Below, in pieces: positions 22,731 through 36,300 of a DNA stretch of 64,000 bases (the stretch's first letter is position 1; each line of letters starts with the position of its first letter). The position numbers and the translations under genes were made by a program. This DNA comes from Brasenia schreberi (taxonomy: Eukaryota; Streptophyta; Magnoliopsida; Nymphaeales; Cabombaceae), in assembly GCA_036023115.1 (NCBI GenBank), contig JAYKKT010000087.1:10448501-10512500 (forward strand), written 5' to 3'. Under the pieces are notes generated by a model. It made no database searches and was not told the origin of the DNA. It was given only the letters and a program-made list of their open reading frames with translations.

Positions 22731-23070
22731 ATATATGTTGTATTTACATATTATAATATGTACATTACATTTATATATAAGTACATATTATATGCATGAT
22801 ATTATATATGTATGCATATGTATTTATATATACAGGAAGCTTGATATATGATATATGTTAGTAAATTCAAACAAATCTCAACTATTTATCTTCAATTAAT
22901 AGTTAAAATTTGAACTCAAAAAGTAAGTGATATGCAATATGCTATTTATTTTTGTTAATTTAAATTTCAACTTTCTAACCATCATCACCTAAAACTAATG
23001 ATTGAAACTTGGTAGGATTTATTAGTATTCAAGTGTGCTAGCATACGGTTTTTCCCTCCCTCTATATATA

Positions 23071-23710
23071 TGTTGGATTTAATGTTAATTAAGGGGGGGT
23101 TAATTAAATCCATGTATATTAATAACATTTAATTTATGTTTTGTATCCCTTAATATTCAATGGATGCATCATTCATATATGTGAAAGTCATAAAGTATAA
23201 AAGTCACATGTTAGGGTTTTGTGTACTTAAAAATAGGAGACAAAGTTTAATATCATATTGAAGAATAAAACAAACCCACATGTACTTTTATATAGTTGTT
23301 AGCTCATGAACTATTAGTTTAAAGAGCTTGAGGAGGACATGGTAGACCATACACCCAGGTGCACGCATATGTAAGGTCAAGTTTGGGTTTGAAAATTGTC
23401 TTCAATTTATCTTTTGTACGAAAAAGATTTGATCAAATTATCAAATGGATCTACGTGGGAACGGTTAAGGGACAGAGAGGTGCATCGGCTCCGTCGAATC
23501 TGAGATCCATCATGTTTTCTATAAAAGGGGATTAGGGCTCTCTAATCCTAATAGTTATTATTTTTGCATTCTCTCTTCTCTGACTGTTGGTTCCCTGCGT
23601 TTTTCCTCTATTACTTTTGTTCCTTCTGTTCTTCAGCTTGAGCGAATGAGGCGTGTTTGAGGACGACTCGAAGAAAGGTATGTGCTTCTCATTGTGTGTA
23701 CATTTTATCT
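23071..23710 (+). repeat. 5' LTR of the decayed copia element
   Basis: Begins TGTTGGATTTAA after TATATA. Contains a TATA box (CTATAAAAGGGG at about 23520) that would drive transcription of the element. Similarity to the 3' LTR is clear up to GGTATGTGCTTCT at about 23690 and then fades. No standard tRNA-Met primer site is seen directly after it. Confidence 0.75.
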
Positions 23711-26700
23711 TGGGAAAATAGTGGAGGTACCCTATATACTTTGTAGTGGGCACTTATTTCTCAAATGAAAGTACGCAAGGGCGACTCGCAAAGATAAATC
23801 TTCTATTTTCTTATTTTATTTGCTTGTGTTTTCTATACGATTTGTTTATGACAATCTTTGGATCTGCAACTGTATGTAATTTGGGCATGTTTATAATATT
23901 CATACGGATTATTCCATCAATCATAGAGAAATCATCTTTCGTAGTCAACATGTTTTCATCTATTACTCTCTAATTGAAGGTTGATTTGACCTTGATGTTA
24001 GAAAAATTTATTAGTCTTTACTTTAAACGGATAGTAGCGTATGAAAATTTGGTTAACTATGTTAGAGTTGTATTCATTCATCAAGTCGGATTGTCCCCTA
24101 CTGTATGATATTGACCCTAAAAGCTCAGATAAAACCGTCGAGTGGAAGGAGAAAGACATCTTGTGTCATTGTTGTATTTTATCAACACTGTCGAATATTT
24201 TGTTCGACATTTATAGTTATTCCCCTTCCACAACAACGAAAAATCTATTTGTTGCCTTAGATAAAAAATACAATACTAAATACCTCAGTCTTGAAAAGTA
24301 TTTTGTGAACAAGTTTTTAAAGTATGAAATAGTAGAGGAAAAATATGTGACTGAATATGGGCATGAGTTTCAGTTTTATGTCATAGTTTAAAGGAAATCG
24401 AGATGGAGCTTCCTGATAAGTTTATCATTGAAAATTTTCCTACATCTTAGGAGGGTTTCAACCTACATCTTAAGCATAAGAAAGATAAGATTACTCTTGA
24501 TAACCTCATAATAGAGACATAATAATAGAGGAAGAACATAAAAACCATAAACTCATTATGTCTGTTGATAGAACCCTGAGAGTAAACGTGATGGTTAGAA
24601 AGAAATAACATAAAGAAAAACAAGCAAAGCATAATTCAAAGGCCAATATCCAAAAGAAACTCAAAAATAAACTTTGTTTGCTTTCTAGTAAGGTTGGATA
24701 TTGGGTGAGTGATTGTCCCTTAAAGAAAGCCAAAAAAACTTTTGGTCGCTGAAGGAGTTATGGTTAACATGGTGATCATTACCCCTACTAGTGATGTATA
24801 TTTATCTCTTAAACCTTACCTCATTTCTATTTATAGGTCACAATATTGGATTATAGACACTGTGACTAATGTCAATGTTTATGTTGACCGATCTTTATTT
24901 GTGTTTTATCATGCCATTTGTGGTAAGACCGTGACCTTAGGGATAATTCGATTGTTGAAGTTAAGGACGAATAGTGTGTGGATTTGAAGTTTCCTTGAAG
25001 AATGATTTTAACTCTTGAGGGAGTTAAGCACATTACAACGATTCGCCGGAATATTATCATTGGTCCTATTTTGGTTAGAGATGGGTTAAGGTTAGATTGC
25101 AAATGTAATAGCTGTAATTACATGACTTAGTACTTGGTATTTTTTTTAGAAGAGTTATTTGTACGAGATAGACGATTTGTTTAAGATTCATGTAAAACCA
25201 ATTATTGTTTATTGTATGAATTTTAATGTTAAGAAAGCATTTACTTTTGTTTCTTCTTCTTCTTTTATAAATAATATTAAATCATTTGATGTATGACATA
25301 CTAGGTTAGCTCATGTAAATTTTGATTTCATGAAAAAATGATAAATTTAAATCTTATCCCTAAAATTATCATAGATAGAAAATACAAATATGGTATTTAT
25401 GTGCAAGCGAAGCAACCTAAGAAATATTTTCATACAGTTGATAAAAAATCAGAAATTTTGGATTTGTTAAGCATTAACATTTATAAATTCAATGTAATAA
25501 CAACTAGTGATAATAAAAGATATTTAACTATCTAGATATTGTTATATTTACTTAAAAGTAAAGATAAAGCCCTAGAAAAATTTTAAATCTTTAGAAATGA
25601 AGCTAAAACTAAAATTGAGAAGGTACTTAAATGATTAAGGTATGATAGGAGAGAAGAGTATAACTGAAACCTCTTTAAAGTATATGCCAAAATAATGGTA
25701 TTGTTCATGAGGTTATTCCTCTATACTCTCCTTAGTTTAATGAGATAGTTGAACGGAAGAATAGAACCATGTGTGATATGGTGAATGCTTTACTTAAAAA
25801 TTATGGGTTACCTACCAATATGTGGGAGAAAACTTTGGATATGACTTGTCATATTCTGAATATAGTTTTCATAAGTTTAAAGAAAGTAGTTCATTTGAGT
25901 TTTAAAAGAATCGAAAGATCAATCTTGAATATCTGAAAGTGTGAGGGTGTCTTGCGAAAGTACTCATTCTTGAGCACAATAAGAAGAAAGTGAGACATAA
26001 AACAATAGATGACATATTTTTGGGTTACGTGGAGACGAGTTATGCGTACAAATTCTTAGTCATTAGATGTGATAAATCTAACATAGATATTAACACATTA
26101 GTTGAATCTTGTGATGATACATTCTTTGATAATATATTTACCATGAAGACTAGAGTTCTCCAAAGTATATCGCCTATAGATCTTGATCTTACTATTAGTT
26201 TCATTCTTGATCACATAAAAATGATGATAAATGTGGGGATGGACCTAAAACTATTATTTTAATGAACTAGGATATTAAATGATCTAGGATATTAAAGGAC
26301 TTTGAAAGTGACTTTGTTACTTTCAATGTCAAGAATGATTATATTATCTTTCAGTAGGCTATAGCCTCACATAATTTTAAGTTTTGTAAGAAAGTCGTTA
26401 ACGATGAAACCTCCTCAATTTTTTCCAATGGTACTTGGTAATTAGTAGATTTGCCTCCTAGTTGTCTTAATGTGGGCTACAAATAGATTTTTAAGAAAAA
26501 ACTAAATGTAGACAAAACAATCAATAAGTAAAAAAAATGTTAATTGCCAAGGAATACACATAAAAAGAAAGAATAAATTATTTCGATACATGTTCTCCAA
26601 TTTCTTGGATGACTACAATGCAAGTGCTAATAGCACTGGCTTCTAGATATAACCTTACAATCCATTAGATGAATATAAAGATTGGTTTCCTACATGATGA

Positions 26701-28323
26701 CATTCACGAGAAAATTATATAGATCAATAGAGGGATTTGTGGCTTGTGGGAATGAGTTTAAGGTGTGTAAAGTTATTAAATCATTATATGGTTTGAAACA
26801 AGCCCTAAACAATGGTATGAAAAGCTTGATTGTGTGATATCATCTTTTGGCTTTGTTTCTAATGATTTTGTTAAGTGTGTCTACTAAAAGTTGGTCAATA
26901 ATACATTTATCATTCTGTGAATATTTATAAATGATATATTATTTTTTTGTTTCGATTTGAAAATAGTAAATGTGACTAAGTCATTCTTATGTAGTAAGTT
27001 TGAGATGAAGGATATAAGTGTAGTTGATATGATTTTAAGGCTTAAAATCACAAGGTCTCCTGATGGTATAGTAATCTCTCAGTCTCTCATCATGTTGAGA
27101 AAGTTTTAGAGAGATTTTAATATAAATTAGAGACCTGTTAAGATCTTATATGATTCATTTAAGGCTTTGTATAAGAATGAGAATGATATTTCTATGTCTC
27201 AACTAAAATATTATCAGATTATCGGTAGTTTGATGTATCTAACCAACTGTACATAACCGAATATTGTTTTTGTCGTTTGTAAGTTAAGTAGGTACACTAG
27301 TTGTCCAAATATAACTCATCGGGAATCTCTAAACAGAGTACTTCACTATGTGATGAGAATTATTTTTCTTAGACTACATTAAAGTAAACATCTTTATGTT
27401 TTTGAAGGATTTAGTGTTGCCTAACTATATTACGAAGAATTCTATGAGTAATACGGTCACTCTATATATGTTTTTTGTAGGTGGTGTCACATTAAAATCA
27501 AAGAAACAAATCATTTTTGCTCATTTTACATTTTAAGCATTGGAAGCAGAATGGCTTAAGGAACTTATGTCCAGTTTAACTATGGTAAAGAAGTCATTTC
27601 CAAGTTGTTTCCTATAATTTTAGTACACTATGATACTATGACTACGATTGATAAGATCAGTAATTTCAAGTATAATCAAAAGCAAAAGAGAAACATTGAA
27701 GTGAGACTAAAGTTTGTAAAAGATCTTGTGCCTGATGGGGTTATAACTGTAGATTTTATTGAATTGAAAGATAATACAGTTGATCATTTGACTAAGGGTC
27801 TATCAATAGTCGTAGTTGAGAAATTTAGATTGAGGATGAGACTAAAACCCACGAGTTATTTAAAAGCAATGACAATCCAACCTAACTCGATAGAGATCCC
27901 ATGAAGTATGTTCAATATAATAGTAACAAGTTGTTGGGTGAATAGGATGATACTTTATATTATGTGATACTTTTAGTATATGTGTTTGTTCTCTATGAAC
28001 CTAAAGTATCATGACTGTAAGTTTAACAAGAGATTATTCTCTAAATGACATCGAGTCTTAGGATACAATGCTAACAATACATCATTGGAGATGCCTAGTT
28101 AAGTGATTGACATTGTGATACCGTAATTGGAAAATTGGGTTGTTCCCTAAGGTCAAATATGATATAGGATATGAATGTATAACAATTAATGAATGCATCA
28201 TCCTTAAAGATTACGCCACAACCTTTTATATTATATTGTTACCAATAGATACTTTTACACCCAAAGTTTAAGACGTATTTTTAGCTAGTTCTTTTAAGGA
28301 TAATATTGGATAACTGAGGTAAT

Positions 28324-28408
28324 AGTTTAAACTGGAATGTATCATTACTTAAAGCATAATATGATTAGTTTAAACCGAAAGGTATCATTACTTAAACCAT
28401 AATATGAT
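28324..28408. repeat. Two tandem 43-bp units before the 3' LTR
   Basis: AGTTTAAAC, then GTATCATTACTTAAA, then CATAATATGAT, occurs twice with a 43-bp period (28324 and 28367). It lies in the non-coding tail between RNase H and the 3' LTR. Confidence 0.7.
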
Positions 28409-28454
28409 GGTTGGTTTGGAAAGCCATTTTACACTTCAGGACTTTGTGGAGGAT

Positions 28455-29115
28455 TGTTTGATTTAATATTAATTAAGGTTAGGTTAATCAAACTTATATT
28501 TATTAATAACAATTAATTCATGTTTTGTAACCCTTAATATTCAATTAATGCATCATTGATATATGTAAAAGTCTTAAAGTGTAAAGTTGCATGTGAGGGT
28601 TTTGTTCATGTGAAGACCAAGAGACCAAGTTTATTACTATATTGAAAAATGAAACAAACCCACATGTCATTTTATATAGTTGATAGCTCATGAACCTTAG
28701 TTCAAAGTGCTTAGAGAGGATATGATAGACCACGCACGCACATGCCGAGCCGAGGTGAGTTAAGCTAGGCTAGGTTAGGTCAGACTTAGGTTTGGAAATT
28801 GTCTACAGTCTATCTTTTTGCACAAAAAAAGCTTTCATCTAATAATCAAATTGATTTATGCGAGAACAGTTACGGGACGAAGATGTGTGTTGGTTAGATC
28901 AGATTCGAGATCCAAGATCCACCGTATTTTCTATAAAAGGGGATTAGGGCTTCCTAATTCAAACAATTATTATTATTGCATTCTCTCTCCTCCAGTCACC
29001 TTCATTTTCCCTCTATTTGCTCTTGTTTCTTCCACTCTCTAGCCTGAGTGATTGAGGCATGTTCGAGGATGACTCGAAGCAAGGTATGTGCTTCTTTGTG
29101 TATGCTTTTTACCAT
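28455..29115 (+). repeat. 3' LTR of the decayed copia element
   Basis: Begins TGTTTGATTTAA after a purine run GTGGAGGA at about 28446-28453 that fits a polypurine tract. Matches the 5' LTR over nearly all its length, including TATAAAAGGGG at about 28933. Confidence 0.75.
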
Positions 29116-30319
29116 AAAGAAATAATGCATGTACTTGTACGTACTTTGCTCCATAAGTCAATGGTAACAAGCATTGAGTACATTATAAAAGGTGGAGAAT
29201 TGATATGTGCACTCTTTTTTTACTATCCACGCACTATTTTTTAAAGTCGATTCTGATTTTACTCTTAAAATAAAAAAATTACTCCAATACTTCTCACATG
29301 TGAATGTCTTCTCTCTCTTCCGTTATGATTAATGGTCCCATACCATTTTTCCAGTGACCCACGACTTATGCATGATGTCAAATCATCCACCATCTCATAA
29401 TACTTCAAAGTTCATCGAAAAAGAGAGAAAGAGAACGATTCAAGGAGGGTCTCACTCATTTGGTGAGGTATTTTTGTTGATTTAATGTATTTTTATCATT
29501 TATTTATGTACTAATTTCATTTTCAACTGAAATAAAAACAAAAAAATGAGGTTAAGTTTCCAATGAGAGACACAACACAAGTGCATCTTCCTAACAAGAG
29601 ATGCGACCGAGACACAACTCTCTCATTGGACAGACACACTTGTACCGCATATCAAGTCAAAAAAATAAAGTTTTTTTTTTTACTTATTGTTTATCGATTC
29701 TCTTCTTCTTTTGTTCTTGATTCTAATTTCTTTTTTTTATTTTTTTATTTTTTTATTTCATTTTTTAATCTTCTTTCTTTTTTTCTTTTCCTTCAACAAG
29801 AAGAAAGCAAATAAAATATTCTTACCAGAGTAAAGAGATTTGACGAGATAGACCCTTCTAATAATTGGGTGTGAGAGAAACAGAAAGTAACGACGGATAA
29901 TTTTGATATTTTTTGAAAAAGGTGTATGTCATATTTTCCATTATGCCAGTGTTCTTTAATTGGCAAATCGTGGGTTGCTCGACCCCTATAAATGGGCACC
30001 ATCCTCAGGTATTGAACCCATGAGAAGATTCCATCGAGACGACCCGCTAGCTAGCAGAGCTGTGGCTCCAGCTAGTTATTTTAGTTAACGCTATAAAAAA
30101 AAGGCTTAGTTATTATAAAAAAAAGACGTGTTTCCCCTGCTTTTGTATGGTTGCACACCTGAACCTCATCATGCATCTGTTTCTGATGAGGATATGCAAC
30201 TACTCACAGTAAAAGGATTCCAGCTTACACATTACATTGAACAATATGATAGAAATTCATTAATATACCGACAGACTACAAAATTCATGCAGACAAAACT
30301 TTTTGTACCACTGGTCGTA
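29116..30319. other. Gene-free stretch; SINE-like head at 30003-30070
   Basis: AT-rich DNA with T-rich runs at 29670-29790. At 30003-30070, minus strand, GCTAGCTAGCGGGTC and ATGGGTTCAATACC resemble A and B boxes of the SINE family seen at 21931. No gene is recognised between the copia element and the stop codon of the membrane-protein gene. Confidence 0.35.
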
Positions 30320-33300
30320 TCACGATTGCCCTGTTGCTGATGCATTTTTCTCGATCTCCCGCTGCCTCACGCGGTCCATCTTCCGTTTGCGCCATTCCTC
30401 AAGGGCTGAAATCCACCAGAAAATACAAGTTTGCAATGCCATAAAATCAACTGCATACTGTTCTAGGCTAATTAGTATAGAAACTTGAAATTAACATGAA
30501 AATAACAAACATGGGATGATCAATAGTAGATAAAAGTGTGGTACACGGCACAAAATCCTGTTTAATTGACAAACAAGAAGAGATGCTTCATTCGGCAAAT
30601 TACTTCGACCAAGAAAGTTGTATCAGTATTCAGATCTTCCGTCAAACAGAGGTCAGTGCAATCAGTTACCATAAATCATCTACAGAAGCTTCTACAAATT
30701 TGGGTTCTGAAAATCCAGAAAAGGAGCAGTGAGACCGAGATCAATGTTTGCCGGGTCATACTTCAGGTTACCCAGATAACTATAATGATATCAAATGCTT
30801 CGGGCCTTTGAGAAAGAGGCAACAATTGGAAAAGGTTGAGATCATGAGAACCAGAAGAACAGAGAGAATGTCGAAAGGGAAAAGCACAAAATTGGGCAGT
30901 TCATAGGTATTGTTGCAAACCACGGAAACCGTTTTCAAGATGCAACTGGATTCAACCAAATTGCAAGAGTGGAGCTCTACAAAGAATGAGCTATGTATTG
31001 AAGAGCAGGGTAAAAATCACTGGCTGTGAATCTAATACTAAGATAACAACAGTAAGGAGGATAGCAGGAAAGAGACGTGAATGATTGGAAAGGTGCCTAC
31101 AACTTCCCCGTCAGGACCCAATGCCAAACCTAGAGAAGCTAGTTGGGCAAGTAAAACCAATCCTTGTTCATAAATAAGCTTATTGACGCAGCACAAGTGT
31201 CTTTGGCTGACTTGATAGCGTTCAAGTGAACGCAAACAAACCTTTTTTAATAGAACAAAACAAGAGAATTAGAAGTATAGAAAACAGGGTATGAAATTCT
31301 TTGCAGCCAACAACTTTTATAGGCTATCCTCAGGACTTGTAAATATTAATGTTGTGTGTCTGTTAATTGTTAGAAGAGATGGGCCAGATCCATGATCCAT
31401 TGCATCAAATTTGTATCTACATGAGGGATACCAGCAAAGTATCTTTTAAGTTGTAATGTTTATATTGTTAAGTAGGGGTAGAATAGTTTTTCAAGTTACC
31501 ATTAAGGCTTTTTAAGAGAAAGAGAAATAAAGAGTACAATCGCAGACTCCATGAGGAGGGCAGGCTGCCGATTCCAAGCTCCATTACATTTGTTACATTT
31601 TTTGTGATGTTTTGGTGTATTTGATTTCTTAACATAGTATCAGAGCCTAATCCGTGGGATTACGACATTTGGAGATCACGGCGTTTTCTCAAGAAAACTA
31701 GGGTTTACACTAGGGAGCAGTTCAGTTGTGTATTAGAAGGTATTGTTCATCAAATAAGAGGGCGATACGAAAAAAAAATTGAAGGAAATATAGATATTGT
31801 GACTTAGGATAAGGGGGCAACCATGACAAAAAAGGAAAAGTTGCTAGAAATTGCAGAAAATTCCAACATAGATAAAGTAGATGCATTCCAAATCACGAGT
31901 TTAAAGTTGGATGACAGAAATTATTTGCAGTAGACAAGATCTATTGAACTTTCTGTGTTGGTTAGAGGAAAATGGGAATACCTAACTAGAGAAATTCCCA
32001 CACCCAACAATACCGATCCTCATTATTTAAAGGGGCATAGGGAAAATGTCGATGATACCTTCTATTGGGAGTACATTTATGTTCTTGGAATCAACCCATG
32101 AGATTTGGCTAGCTGTGAAAGATCCTATGCTCATAGAAAAAATATAGCAAAGAAATACGAAATTATAGAGAGGATTCGCAAATGCAGACAAGGAGGGAGA
32201 ATGGTAAGTGAATGTAGATAAGTTGATGAGTCGCACTATGAAATTATGAGAAAGAATTATTAAATATAGGTTAAGAGAAGTATCGAGTAGAATAGAGAAC
32301 CAATTTGGGTTCATGCTAGGCAGATCTACTATTGAAGAGATTCACCTATTGAAACATCTAGTAGAGCAAAAAAGAAGAACCTTCACGTAATATTTATTAA
32401 TCTAAAAAAGGCATACGATAGGGTGCTAAGAGACATTCTTTGAAGAACCATGGAAAAGAGAGGTATCCCATTGATATATAAATCTTATAAAAGACATGCA
32501 TGATGGTGTGAAAACATGTGAGGACTAATGAAAGAATAACACACTTTTTTGAAGTTAATATTGAGTTATATCATGGGTCAACTTTAAGTCTATATTTATT
32601 TATATTAGTTCTTGATGAGTTAATAAAACATATTCAAGATGAAGTACCTTGGTATATGTTATTTGCATATGACATTGTGTTAGTGGATGAGTCTATAGAA
32701 AAAGTTAATAGGAAATTGAAACTACGGAGATAAATATTAGAAAGTAGAGGCTTCTCACTTAATATAACAAAGACAAAATATATGAAATGTAGGTTTGATC
32801 ATTTGGTTACTTCAGACGATATAGAAATTAAGATTGACACACATTTCATCCCCACAAGAAAAGTTTTAAATACCTAGGGTGAATTTTTCAAAGTGATGAA
32901 AAAATTGATCGAGATGTGATGCATAGAATTAATGCGAGTTCGTTAAAATGGAGAGGGGCATTAGATATTTTATGCGACAAGAAGATACCATTAAAGTTAA
33001 AATGTAAATATTATAGAGCAACAATTAGACCTGCTATGTTTTATGGTTCTGAGTGTTGGGCAGTTAATGACCAACATGTAAAAAAAAAATGTCTGTGACA
33101 GAAATGAGAATGTTGAGATGTATGAGTTGTCACACTAGGAAAGACCACATATATAATAAGGTTATTAAAAACAAATTGGGAGTGACACCAATAGCAGATA
33201 AAATAAGATAAAATCATTTAAGATAGTTTGGACATGTAGAAAGACGATCAAGGGAAGCTCCAATATGAAGGTACAAAAAACTAGATTGTGAAAATATTAA

Positions 33301-36300
33301 AAGAGGAAGAGTAAAACCACAAAAGTGTTGGAAAGAAACAATAAAGAATGATCTAGTTCATCTTGAGTTAACTGCCAGTATGGCACATGATAAGGCTACG
33401 TGAAAAAATTTATTCCATGTAGCCGACTCCATCTAGTATGGGAATAGGCTTATCTGTTGTTGTTGTGAGAGCAAAATAAAATCAACCTGATGACCCATTT
33501 TGCACCTTATTGGGCTTAAGAATGACATGATAGGACATATAGAGTAGGTAATACATCAGAAAAAAATGGCAGAGAAAAGGGCCAAGAGCAAGAAAGATAT
33601 AGACAACGTGAAACCCATCATACACCTCATTGGGCTTGAGATTAGCATGCTTCTATAATTTCCCAAGCAAGGATCCTCATAGAAATTCGCAGTGGTATTC
33701 TCAAATATGGAATATATGCCAACACTATAAGGCAACTTGCTGAAAAACAAGTCTACAGTGGGGAAGAACTCGAGAGAGAAATAGTCCATCGAACAGCCAA
33801 AGAAAAAAAATAGATAAGCTTCAAACCAAAATCGTCAGTGAATAGTCAACCAACACTTAGAGGAGAATTATGCATTTTGTTCACTTCAATAAGTATAAAG
33901 TTTCAGCATGATGCATGGACCAGTCCTGTATAAGATCAATCTTCTTTCCTCCAGAAAAAAGGCAATCTTGCTTCCATGTGACACGAACTTTTAAGACAAA
34001 ATGTGCATCAACAGTTTGGATAACTGCAACATAGGTTATGAAATTTGCAGGTCAGAGTTGAATAGATGTAGGGTGGAAGCAATCGAGTAAACTGGTTAAT
34101 GTGCTACTTTAGACCTGTTACGTTCCGAACATTTTACACAAGATTAAAAACTTAGATGGATTATTGAAAAACTTAATAAATTAGACCCTATATAAGCTTA
34201 TGTCAAGAAGCAAGCCCTTCAGCCCCCAGTTTAGTTAGTAAATCTGCAACTTCTTCCACATCAACCCAGTGTCTAAACTACACAAAGGAAGAATGATGAA
34301 AACTAAACCAGACCATAAAATTGCTTAGAGAACAGTACCCTTTTTGCTGTTTGCATCATTCAACGCTTGAAAGTCCTTTAGCCTTTTTGAAAGATCACTA
34401 GCGGCACTTTGTTTTTGACTAGCACCTTCTACAGGAATCGCTGTTTCAGTATTAGCTTCCTCTTGGATTTCCTTAATCTGAAGAACAAAAGTAGGAGCCA
34501 CTGAGCTTTTGGATCAATGATCACATGAAAAAAAATGAAGCATAAATTGAGTAAACAAAACCCTATTCAACGTAATGTGCACATTTCCGACATAGTTACC
34601 CTTTTGATTAATTGGAAGGGCACCATGGCATGACGTATTGCTTCAGCCTCTGTCATTTGCACTGCAATTAGCAATCCATCGTTCAGCTTATGGCAGTCCC
34701 GTCCATGGCAATAACAAGGATTTGCTGAACTCCATCAGAAAGCCAAGAAAACAAAGGAGACAAAAGCGAAACTAAAGCCGAAGAGAAGGTTGACAAATAC
34801 ATATTCGCAGCAACACTCCTCTTCCCACATCACCTATACTCATATCCTTGTTATATATCCTCCACAAGATTCAAATCCTCCGACCCATCCATTTAAGCAT
34901 AACAATAGTCCAGATTGTAATATGTTGAGTATTAACTCCAAATAATATTCCCAATATCTATTAACACCCAAAACAAAACCAGGCCTTTCCCCACATAAAA
35001 TGGGGTTGGCTACATAAAATTCCTAGTCTCCATTGACATTGATTTGTATCACATTAGCATTTAGCTCAAAAAGAGAAGAATTTTTATTTCCAGTATCTAT
35101 TAACATAAACATCTATCATTGAAGCGATTCACCTATTCAGACATCTTATGGAATATTTTAGAGCAAAAAAAAACTTTCACATGGTATTTATTGATCTATA
35201 AAAAGTTTATGTTAGGGTACCAAGAGATGTTCTTTGGAGAACCTTTAAAAAGAGAAGTATCCCGTTGATATATATAAATCTTATAAGAGACATGGATGAT
35301 GGTGTGAGGATTAGTGAAGGAATAACAGACTTTTTTGAAGTTAATATTGAGTGATATACATGTGTGAGGACTAGTGAAGGAATAACAAACATTTTTGACG
35401 TTAATATTGAGTTATATCATGGATCAACTTTAAGTTTATATTTATTTATATTAGTTCTTGATGAGTTAACAAAACATATTCAAGATGAAGTACCTTGGTG
35501 TGTGTTATTTGCAGTTTTGTCTGACGCGTATCGTATCGCGAATCAAGAAAATTAGTAAAAATCCGAAAAAAAATCTGGAAAAATCTGATAATTGCTTTAA
35601 ATTCATATAATGCAAAGTTTAGCACAGATTGAACATTCAACATTGAACAATTGGATCCAAAATTACATATTTTGAAGCAAAAATGAAATACATTTATATT
35701 TTACATATTTGAATTTGTATCAGGATTATTAACTAAATAATCTTCATCTTCTACTTGATAAAGATTCAAAGTTTCTCATCACCTTCTGCTTTAAAATGAA
35801 AATCTTTATCTCCTTCGTGATGTTGTTGCACTTCAAATGAATTCATAGAATGTTTTCTTCGGTTTGGAGTGCATTTTCTTCGTTATCTTCCATAATCCAC
35901 TCATCTAATATATCAAAATTAACAAACTGCTATCTTTGTACATGTAGTTGTCATATTGGCTAATTTTCATATGTGAGCAAAACAATGAGCTCAATTTCTT
36001 TGATTATTGACTCTATGACACCTCAGTGATGTGATATTATTACTTGATGATATCCCTTTTTCTCTTACTAGAGACTAGCTTTTTAACTAATGCTTGAGCT
36101 TCATTTCTCACTTCACAGACTGAGTTAAGCCTCACACACGTTGATCATGTTCAACTCAATGGAAGTCACGTAACGTGAACCCTAAAATAGTGAAGTTGTG
36201 AAATGTCCACTCAATGAACCGAGATAACCAAATGTTTTTAATTGTTTGCGATCTCATGAAATTAGAAACTGCTAGCAGAAATATACCTAAAAGTTGGCAA

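Larger units (their letters stand above)
23071..29115 (+). mobile_element. Ty1/copia LTR retrotransposon, complete layout, heavily decayed
   Basis: LTRs of about 640-660 bp at 23071-about 23710 and 28455-about 29115, both starting TGTT(G/T)GATTTAA and sharing the promoter phrase TATAAAAGGGGATTAGGG (23522 and 28933). Internal order is that of copia: Gag (24041-24391 frame: VEWKEKD, KNLFVALDKKY), a broken zinc knuckle near 24690 (GYWVSDCP), protease near 24850 (DTV where D-S/T-G is expected), integrase near 25690-25870 (VERKNRTM-like), reverse transcriptase near 26700-27100 (FIND where YVDD is expected; FEMKDI follows), RNase H to 27904 (DHLTKG). Stops and shifts occur throughout. No target duplication was found and the LTR 3' edges are approximate. 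Confidence 0.85.
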
